Shown: positions 58,633-64,000 of the stretch, in pieces
How positions within the stretch are numbered: position 1 is the first letter of the stretch
Layout: each line of letters opens with the position of its first letter
Assembly: GCA_900540455.1 (NCBI GenBank)
Contig: UQGD01000004.1
Span: forward strand, 1 to 64,000
Source of the DNA: an uncultured Faecalibacterium sp.
GTDB lineage: Bacteria; Bacillota; Clostridia; Oscillospirales; Ruminococcaceae
Length of the DNA: 64,000 nucleotides
Direction of reading: 5' to 3'
Translations under genes and position numbers: made by a program
The notes under the pieces: model-generated
What the model saw: the letters and a program-made list of their open reading frames with translations, nothing else
What the model was told of the DNA's origin: nothing
Databases searched by the model: none

Positions 58633-59340
58633 ATGAAAACTGTTGCACAGACGGTGATCGAGGCGGAACGCTTTTATACGATCGCAGCCCAGACCGGGTA
58701 TGTGATCCAGGCAGTGGAAGGTGTAGAGAATGGCGGGGATATCCGCCTTGGCAAGTATGAGCACAAGCCGGAGCAGGAGTGGTCCTTTATCCGTGTGGGT
58801 GAGGGTGTGTACCGTATCCGCAACCGTGCCAATGGCAAGCTGATCGACCTGATGATGACTGGTACTGCAAACGGCACCTGGCTGCACCTGTGGGAGGATG
58901 TGGGCGGTACCTCTCAGATGTGGTCTGTGGAGCCGAACCCCAACGGCACCGTGCGTGTACGTTCCTCCTGGGCAGGGGGCAAGTGCATCGATACCGTGGG
59001 TATGGGTGCAGAGATCGGCGCTATCCTGCAGATCTGGCAGGAGGCCAACGGAGCAGACCAGCTGTGGACGATCTCCGAGGTGAAGGACCGTGCAAAGCGT
59101 GCTCCTGCTGCCGAGGCAAAGACCGAGGAGCCTGCTGCTCCCGCTGTCGAGGCAAAGGCTGAGGAGCCTGCTGCTCCCGCTGTCGAGGCAAAGGCTGAGG
59201 AGCCTGTCGCTCCCGCTGTCGAGGCAAAGATCGAGGAGCCTGCTGCTCCTGCTGTCGAGGTGAAGCCCGCTGCTGCTCCCGCCGCAAAGAAGCCTGCTGC
59301 AAAGAACCGCCGCAAGTGCGCAAACCGTAAAAAGAGATAA
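58633..59340 (+). CDS. Ricin-B-lectin-like protein with Ala/Pro/Glu repeat tail
   Basis: 235 residues. Residues 8-150 form a beta-trefoil of the ricin B-lectin type with QxW-type repeats (EQEWSFIRVGEGVYRIRN; TWLHLWEDVGGTSQMWSV; AILQIWQEANGADQLWTI). Residues 160-212 are four 12-residue repeats (EAKxEEPAAPAV), and the tail is Lys/Arg-rich (AAKNRRKCANRKKR). No signal peptide is seen, unusual for a glycan-binding protein. GGGAGG precedes the ATG. The basic tail might bind nucleic acid or cell wall; role unknown. Confidence 0.75.
   Translation: MKTVAQTVIEAERFYTIAAQTGYVIQAVEGVENGGDIRLGKYEHKPEQEWSFIRVGEGVYRIRNRANGKLIDLMMTGTANGTWLHLWEDVGGTSQMWSVEPNPNGTVRVRSSWAGGKCIDTVGMGAEIGAILQIWQEANGADQLWTISEVKDRAKRAPAAEAKTEEPAAPAVEAKAEEPAAPAVEAKAEEPVAPAVEAKIEEPAAPAVEVKPAAAPAAKKPAAKNRRKCANRKKR
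59113..59256 (+). repeat. Four tandem 36-bp repeats inside the lectin-like gene
   Basis: Units start at 59113, 59149, 59185 and 59221 with GAGGCAAAG and end CTGCTGTC or CCGCTGTC. They differ at a few positions, mostly at the Thr/Ala/Ile codon. Being in-frame, copy number change would lengthen or shorten the protein tail. Confidence 0.85.
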
Positions 59341-59359
59341 TCGGATTACAGAACAGAAA

Positions 59360-59390
59360 AAAGCGAGGGCACATTGTGCCCTCGCTTTTA
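59360..59390. terminator. Bidirectional terminator between the lectin-like and SPFH genes
   Basis: AAGCGAGGGCAC (59361-59372), loop ATT, GTGCCCTCGCTT (59376-59387), with A and T tracts outside. Confidence 0.9.
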
Positions 59391-59401
59391 TGTTGCAAAA
59401 G

Positions 59402-60307
59402 TTACTCTTTGGGGTCGGTCAGCAGTTCTTTGATGCTGGGAACAACGCCTCCCAGGTTCTGCAGGTCGGAAGGGATGATGAGCTTGGTGGCTTTTCCGTT
59501 GGCGACCTTAGCCAGTGCCTCCAGGCTGCGCAGAGCCAGGACCTTGTCGGTGGGCATGGCCTCGTTCAGCAGGCGGATGGCATCCGCATTGGCCTGCTGC
59601 ACAGCCAGAATGGCCTGTGCCTCGCCTTCGGCCTCCAGGATGCGCTGCTGTTTGACAGCATCGGCCCGCAGGATCGCAGCGGCTTTTTCGCCCTCAGCGG
59701 CGGTGATAGCCGCCTGCTTTTCGCCGTCTGCTTTCAGGATCACAGCGCGCTTTTCACGCTCGGCCTTCATCTGCTTTTCCATGGCATCCTGGATCTCCCG
59801 GGGCGGGATGATGTTTTTCACTTCCACGCGGTTGACCTTGATGCCCCACTTATCGGTGGCCTCGTCCAGGATAGCGGTAATTTTGCTGTTGATGGTGTCC
59901 CGGCTGGTCAGGGTGTGATCCAGCTCCATCTCACCAATGATGTTGCGCAGGGTAGTGGCGGACAGACTTTCGATGGCAGAGATAGGCTGGTTGACGCCGT
60001 AAGTGTACAGTTTTGCGTCCATGACCTGGAAAAAGACCACGGTATCGATCTGCATCGTTACGTTGTCACGGGTGATCACAGGCTGCGGGGGGAAATCGGC
60101 CACCTGCTCTTTCAGGCTGACCTTTTTGGCGATCCGCTCAATAAAGGGGATCTTGATATGCAGGCCGGAAGTCCAGGTGGCAGAGTAGCTGCCCAGCCGC
60201 TCAACAACGTATACCATGGACTGGGGAACGATCACAAAGTTGGGGACGATAATGGCGAGGATCAGCAGTACAAGCCCCAGAATGACGAAAAGCGTAAAAA
60301 CAGGCAT
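59402..60307 (-). CDS. SPFH/Band 7 (stomatin-like) membrane protein
   Basis: 301 residues. One N-terminal membrane segment (residues 4-24) is followed by an SPFH domain (VVPQSMVYVVERLGSY...DFPPQPVITRDNVTMQID...YGVNQPISAIESLSATTLRNIIGEMELD). A long Ala/Glu-rich coiled coil follows at about 170-240 (EREKRAVILKADGEKQAAITAAEGEKAAAI). It organises membrane microdomains and is paired with NfeD, its usual partner, two genes upstream. AGGAGGAAGCTT precedes the ATG. Confidence 0.9.
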   Translation of the reverse strand: MPVFTLFVILGLVLLILAIIVPNFVIVPQSMVYVVERLGSYSATWTSGLHIKIPFIERIAKKVSLKEQVADFPPQPVITRDNVTMQIDTVVFFQVMDAKLYTYGVNQPISAIESLSATTLRNIIGEMELDHTLTSRDTINSKITAILDEATDKWGIKVNRVEVKNIIPPREIQDAMEKQMKAEREKRAVILKADGEKQAAITAAEGEKAAAILRADAVKQQRILEAEGEAQAILAVQQANADAIRLLNEAMPTDKVLALRSLEALAKVANGKATKLIIPSDLQNLGGVVPSIKELLTDPKE

Positions 60308-60395
60308 AAGCTTCCTCCTTTTTGTTTGGGCCGGAGCACCGGCCGGATGAGGCGGGCGGTTTTGGGGTCTTACGGGGTCTCAGTCGGGATAAACC

Positions 60396-60455
60396 CTATG
60401 ATCGAATGAACAAACTCAATAGCACAAGTGCTATAATAATGATTAGCATGATCAT
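60396..60455 (-). CDS. 19-residue hydrophobic peptide between nfeD and the SPFH gene
   Basis: ATG at 60453-60455, stop at 60396-60398. It reads MIMLIIIIALVLLSLFIRS, a single membrane segment ending in Arg. The ribosome site AAAGGAGGAACCCCT is as strong as any in the window, with seven-base spacing. Short hydrophobic peptides with real ribosome sites next to membrane-protein genes often modulate those proteins; a role with the SPFH/NfeD pair is inference. Confidence 0.6.
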   Translation of the reverse strand: MIMLIIIIALVLLSLFIRS

Positions 60456-60514
60456 AGGGGTTCCTCCTTTTTGCGTGAGCCGGGGACAGCTCGGTGTGAG
60501 GGACGCTTCGGGGG

Positions 60515-60961
60515 TCAGAGGGTCTCAGTCAAAACAGGCTCTACGATCAGCAGGGTGCTGTGGATCTCTACCACACGGCAGCGCTGGCCGGGTACCAACT
60601 GATCCCCGGGGGTGGCGCAGCGGGCGTTCCAGTCCACACCGTCCAGCCGTACACGGCCGGACAGCTCCGCACTGACTGGGGAGAGCACATCTGCCTCCCG
60701 TCCCAGGTTGCGGTCGCCGTTTGTGGCCGTGTGGCGGGTGCGCAGGCGCGCCGCCAAGGGGCGGAACGCAGCCAGGCACAAAGCGCTGACTACCACAAAT
60801 ACAACAGCCTGTACCCGGAACGAGTCGGAAAAAAGGCCGGTAAGCAGGGCTGCCGCAGCACCCACTGCAAACCAGATCGAAGTCATGCCAAAGGTCATGG
60901 CTTCGATCATGACAAAACCAATGGCTGCGATCAGCCAGAAGATGGGGTCAATGGATGACAT
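60515..60961 (-). CDS. nfeD: NfeD family membrane protein
   Basis: 148 residues. Three membrane segments (IFWLIAAIGFVMIEAMTFGM, TSIWFAVGAAAALLTGLF, VQAVVFVVVSALCLAAF) precede a C-terminal OB-fold domain at about 88-145 (ELSGRVRLDGVDWNARCA...GQRCRVVEIHSTLLIVEP). This is the short NfeD type that partners stomatin-like proteins. AGGGAGGGAATAAAG lies upstream. Promoter at 61003-61033 on the minus strand (TTGACC, 19 bases, TATAAT). Confidence 0.88.
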   Translation of the reverse strand: MSSIDPIFWLIAAIGFVMIEAMTFGMTSIWFAVGAAAALLTGLFSDSFRVQAVVFVVVSALCLAAFRPLAARLRTRHTATNGDRNLGREADVLSPVSAELSGRVRLDGVDWNARCATPGDQLVPGQRCRVVEIHSTLLIVEPVLTETL

Positions 60962-61115
60962 CTTTATTCCCTCCTTCAGATATAGGGCCCTGTGTTTTAC
61001 TTATTATATTGCACGAAATCCGATACAGGTCAAGAGATTTTATGCAAAATGTTGCCTGTGCCGCTAAAATTACACAAATTTTTTGGGTGGAAAACGAAAT
61101 CTTTACTTTTACGGC

Positions 61116-61150
61116 ACAAAAACAGCCTGCATATTGGATGCAGGCTGTTT
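61116..61150 (-). terminator. Terminator of the GH13 gene
   Basis: AACAGCCTGCAT (61121-61132) pairs with ATGCAGGCTGTT (61138-61149). The minus strand continues with TTTTTGTG. Confidence 0.9.
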
Positions 61151-61169
61151 TGTATGAAAAATATTTGTT

Positions 61170-63026
61170 TTACTGGTAGTCGTAGTAACTGTGGTCCGGG
61201 TTATGGCCTATCTCTTCCACAACGATGGTAAAGCCCATGGGGTTCACCTCGGTGCATTTGCCGCTGGCGAGGGTCTCAACAATGATGTTCTCGGTGCGGT
61301 TCACGATGATCTCGGCGGTCTCGGTCTCACCAATGCGCTGATAGTGCAGGATGCCGCCCTCTGCACGCAGAAAACGCAGCTGTCCGCAGCGGAATGCATC
61401 GCAGGTGTGCCGCAGCTGTGCCAGCTGTGCCAGCACCGGACGCAGCCGCTCCTCCCGGGTATCCCAGCGGTAGAAGGCACGGTTGAAGGGGTCGCGGTAG
61501 CCCTGCATCCCGATCTCGTCGCCATAATACAGGCAGGGGACGCCGGGCAGGGTGTAGATGATGGCATAGGCCATCCGCAGCAGCAGCATCCCTTCCTCAT
61601 AGGCTTCACCGGTCACACTGCGTCCGCTCTGCCAGGCCCGGCCGCGGCCATTGGCGGGTTCGTCCGCCAGCACAGTCAGTGCCCGCTCTGTATCGTGGGT
61701 GGACAAAAAGTTCAGTGCGGTGTCCATGGCGGGGGCGGGGTAGTGCTCGCACAGAGTCATGATCTCGGTGGCGGTCTGCTCGGCCGGCTTGCCCTTGACA
61801 AAGTCCAGGACTGCATTTTTGAAGGGGTAGTTCATAACACTGTCCAGCCCCTTGCCCAGCAGGTAGGTGCGGCGCTGCCCATAGCCGAATTTGGTGGTGG
61901 CATCCTCCCAGACTTCGCCCAGCAGGAACTTTTCCGGGCTTACCCGCTTGACGGCAGCACGGATCTTTTCAATAAAGGTGTCCGGCAGCTCGTCGGCCAC
62001 GTCCAGCCGGAAGCCAGCCGCACCCCGGCGCAGCCAGGTATCGATAACGCCGCCCTCGCCGGTGATGAACTCCACAAAGGAGGGGGTCTCCTCGTTGACC
62101 TCCGGCAGGGTCTTGAACCCCCACCAGCTGCGGTATCCGCATGAATAAGCAGAAGAAAAATCGTACCACGGCCGGTAAGGGGAGTTGGGGTCCCGGTAAG
62201 CGCCCCCTTCGCCATAGCGTCCTTCCAGGTTGAAATACCGGCTGTCCGATCCGGTATGGCTGAATACACCGTCCAATACGATACCAATGCCATAGCGGGC
62301 GGCTGCCTGGCACAGCTGCTCAAAATCTTCGTTGGTGCCCAGTAAAGGGTCCACGTTCAGATAGTCTGCGGTATTGTACCGGTGGTTGGAGTGCGCCTCA
62401 AAGATGGGGTTCAGATAGATATAGTCTACCCCCATCTGATGCAGATAGGGCAGTTTGAGCTGGATGCCCTTCAGATCGCCGCCAAAATAATCGTCGTTCA
62501 GATGGCCGCCGGTCTCATTGGGCTGCCAGAAGGGTTCTGCGTGTTTATCCGCCTGGTAGATCCGGTCCGGGAAGGGCATGGGTTTATTTTCCACCGCTTC
62601 GCAGAAACGGTCCGGGAAGATCTGGTAAAATACCTTCCCCTTGATGCACTCCGGCGTTTCAAATCCGGTTTCGTATACGGTGAGCTGCCACTGTTCGCCG
62701 TCCTGCCAGCTCACAACGCCGCAGTTGTCCGGTCCACGGTAGATGCGGCGAAAATCGGTGTATAGATCAAAGTAATAAAAGTATAGTCCCGGGTCTCCCA
62801 GATAGACCTCCACAGAAAAATGGTTCTGCTGGGGGGTCTGCCCCTGGAAGTTCATTCGATAGTGGACGGGCACATCGTTTTTGCCCTCCTTGCGGATCAC
62901 CAGGTGAGGGTCCACATATCCCAGGTTTTCCGGTACGCAGAGAGACAGCCGCACCGTCTGCCCGGCGGGCACCGCACCAAAGGGCTGCTTGAATTGGGGG
63001 TCGAAGCTATTGAACAGACAAGACAA
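61170..63026 (-). CDS. GH13 alpha-glycosidase (neopullulanase / maltogenic amylase type)
   Basis: 618 residues. A beta-sandwich N-domain (residues 1-140, FDPQFKQPFGAVPAGQTVRL) is followed by a GH13 barrel. Regions: YIYLNPIFEAHSNHRYNTADY, GIVLDGVFSHTG, GFRLDVADELP (nucleophile Asp), FLLGEVWEDA (acid Glu) and NFLSTHDTERAL. It hydrolyses alpha-glucans or maltodextrins; with no signal peptide it acts in the cytoplasm. A TTG at 63024-63026 with AAAGGAACG upstream is the likely start; longer frames run through the glgP terminator. It lies just downstream of glgP, so glycogen breakdown is the probable setting. Confidence 0.87.
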   Translation of the reverse strand: MSCLFNSFDPQFKQPFGAVPAGQTVRLSLCVPENLGYVDPHLVIRKEGKNDVPVHYRMNFQGQTPQQNHFSVEVYLGDPGLYFYYFDLYTDFRRIYRGPDNCGVVSWQDGEQWQLTVYETGFETPECIKGKVFYQIFPDRFCEAVENKPMPFPDRIYQADKHAEPFWQPNETGGHLNDDYFGGDLKGIQLKLPYLHQMGVDYIYLNPIFEAHSNHRYNTADYLNVDPLLGTNEDFEQLCQAAARYGIGIVLDGVFSHTGSDSRYFNLEGRYGEGGAYRDPNSPYRPWYDFSSAYSCGYRSWWGFKTLPEVNEETPSFVEFITGEGGVIDTWLRRGAAGFRLDVADELPDTFIEKIRAAVKRVSPEKFLLGEVWEDATTKFGYGQRRTYLLGKGLDSVMNYPFKNAVLDFVKGKPAEQTATEIMTLCEHYPAPAMDTALNFLSTHDTERALTVLADEPANGRGRAWQSGRSVTGEAYEEGMLLLRMAYAIIYTLPGVPCLYYGDEIGMQGYRDPFNRAFYRWDTREERLRPVLAQLAQLRHTCDAFRCGQLRFLRAEGGILHYQRIGETETAEIIVNRTENIIVETLASGKCTEVNPMGFTIVVEEIGHNPDHSYYDYQ

Positions 63027-63045
63027 AACGGGTCGTTCCTTTCCA

Positions 63046-63086
63046 ATAAAAAAGTCCCGGAAAACGCTGCTGGTATTTCCGGGACT
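63046..63086 (-). terminator. Terminator after glgP
   Basis: AGTCCCGGAAA (63053-63063) pairs with TTTCCGGGACT (63076-63086). On the minus strand TTTTTTATT follows, partly overlapping the leader of the GH13 gene. Confidence 0.85.
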
Positions 63087-63121
63087 ATGCAAGTTATTCT
63101 ATCTCCGCTGAGGGAAGGGGC

Positions 63122-64000
63122 TTACTTGCCCATGGGGACGGTGGGTGCATGCCAGATGTCCCGTGCGTAGTCCAGCACCGAGCGGTCTGCGCTGAAGATG
63201 CCGCTGTTGGCAATGTTCTTCAGGCTCATGCGGGCCCAGGTCTGACGGTCAGCATACAGCCGCTGCAGGTCGGCCTGTGCACGGCGGTAGTCCTTGAAGT
63301 CGGCCATGACCATATAGGGGTCGCTGGAACGCAGGTTTTCGGTCACTTCGCGGAAGTTCTCGCCGTTCCAGCCCTGCTCCAGGAAGTTCAGCACAGAGTT
63401 TGCCACATCGTCGCCCATGATAAAGGCGCTGGGGTGGTAGCCCATCTGCTTCAGGTTGTTGACCTCCGGGGTCAGCATGCCAAAGATCAGCTCGTTTTCC
63501 TTGCCGGCTGCATCTGCGATCTCCACGTTTGCGCCGTCCAGGGTGCCCAGGGTCACAGCGCCGTTCAGCATGAACTTCATGTTGCCGGTACCGGAAGCCT
63601 CGGTGCCTGCCAGGGAGATCTGCTCAGAGACCTCGGCTGCAGGCATCAGGTGCTCGCTCAGAGAGACGCAGTACTCCTCCAGGTAGACCACCCGCAGCTT
63701 CTCACGCACAACGGGATCGTTGTTGATCAGATCGCCCAGCTTGCAGATCATGCGGATCATCTGCTTGGCCATATAGTAGCCGGGGGCTGCCTTTGCGCCG
63801 AAGATATAGGTCTTGGGGATAAAGTCGGCGTTGGGGTTCTGTTTCAGGTACAGATACTGGGCAGCGATATTCAGCGCATTCAGGTGCTGGCGCTTGTACT
63901 CATGCATCCGCTTGACCTGGCAGTCAAAGATGGAGTTGGGGTCGATCACCTGGCCGGTGCTCTTTGCCAGATAGTTGGCAAAGGCCGTCTTGTTCTCCAG
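63122..64000 (-). CDS. glgP: Glycogen/starch phosphorylase, C-terminal part
   Basis: The last 292 codons of the gene; the 5' part lies beyond the window. GlgP releases glucose-1-phosphate from alpha-1,4-glucan. Visible C-terminal motifs are CQVKRMHEYKRQHLNAL, FGAKAAPGYYMAKQMI and the PLP site GTEASGTGNMKFMLNGAVTLGTLDGANVEI (PLP Lys in NMKF), ending DYARDIWHAPTVPMGK. The pyridoxal lysine and phosphate-binding residues are all present, so the gene is probably functional. The next gene downstream is the GH13 glucosidase. Confidence 0.93.
   Translation of the reverse strand: MENKTAFANYLAKSTGQVIDPNSIFDCQVKRMHEYKRQHLNALNIAAQYLYLKQNPNADFIPKTYIFGAKAAPGYYMAKQMIRMICKLGDLINNDPVVREKLRVVYLEEYCVSLSEHLMPAAEVSEQISLAGTEASGTGNMKFMLNGAVTLGTLDGANVEIADAAGKENELIFGMLTPEVNNLKQMGYHPSAFIMGDDVANSVLNFLEQGWNGENFREVTENLRSSDPYMVMADFKDYRRAQADLQRLYADRQTWARMSLKNIANSGIFSADRSVLDYARDIWHAPTVPMGK

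Noticed and set aside
59113..59256. CRISPR-like repeats
   Set aside because: The 36-bp units are directly adjacent with no spacers and are translated in frame, so they are coding repeats.
1..64000. tRNA, rRNA or prophage genes
   Set aside because: No cloverleaf with TTCGA-type arm, rRNA core or phage structural gene was recognised in any intergenic region; a tRNA scan would settle it.

Overview
The window looks like a chromosomal segment of a gut Firmicute of the Oscillospiraceae/Ruminococcaceae type (Faecalibacterium, Gemmiger or Subdoligranulum-like). This is inferred from the moderately high GC, AGGAGG-type ribosome sites, sigma-A promoters with 17-base spacers, SigK-, SigI/RsgI-, DUF1836- and DUF1846-family genes, and an anaerobic (CbiD/CbiG/CbiK-type) cobalamin pathway. 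No tRNA, rRNA, CRISPR array or intact mobile element was seen.

Left part (1-11.5 kb): the first codons of a leftward gene behind a promoter with a perfect operator; a frameshifted gene relic; a YitT-family membrane protein; a Tat-exported old-yellow-enzyme flavoprotein divergent from a MerR regulator over a 32-bp palindrome; an IS66 transposase remnant beside a SigK-like sigma gene that has lost its C-terminal end; glmM; a sigI-rsgI pair followed by a secreted PepSY protein with an aspartate-rich tail; and a GNAT acetyltransferase.

Centre (11.5-32.7 kb): one rightward cobalamin operon of about 21 kb, led by a sigma-A promoter, a cobalamin riboswitch and a terminator. It encodes a lipoprotein cobaltochelatase (CbiK), a small exported partner, a BtuF-BtuC-BtuD importer, CbiA, C, D, F, G, H, a CbiJ-CbiE-CbiT fusion, CbiB, CobD, CbiP, CobO, an alkaline-phosphatase-superfamily protein, CobT, CobU, CobS and CobC. 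Most genes overlap or nearly touch. CbiL and the uroporphyrinogen-to-sirohydrochlorin enzymes are not in the window. A second CobO lies at 39958.

Right part (32.8-64 kb): sfsA; a LysO-type exporter split into two genes; a three-gene leftward operon (double-glycine-leader peptide, lipoprotein, Wzz protein with a degenerate kinase-like end) behind a promoter with a Spo0A-like box; small lipoproteins, an SGNH hydrolase and a rhodanese; three MATE exporters; DUF1846; an OGG-type glycosylase; a Prok-RING membrane protein; prfB; a DUF1836 regulator that appears to be leaderless; DegV; cardiolipin synthase; an amino-acid ABC importer; a ricin-B-lectin-like protein with 36-bp repeats; an nfeD / 19-residue peptide / SPFH operon; a GH13 glucosidase; and the 3' part of glycogen phosphorylase.

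The parts most worth following up are the double-glycine peptide operon, the extracytoplasmic cobalt-insertion and uptake module at the head of the cobalamin operon, and the 19-residue peptide between nfeD and the SPFH gene.
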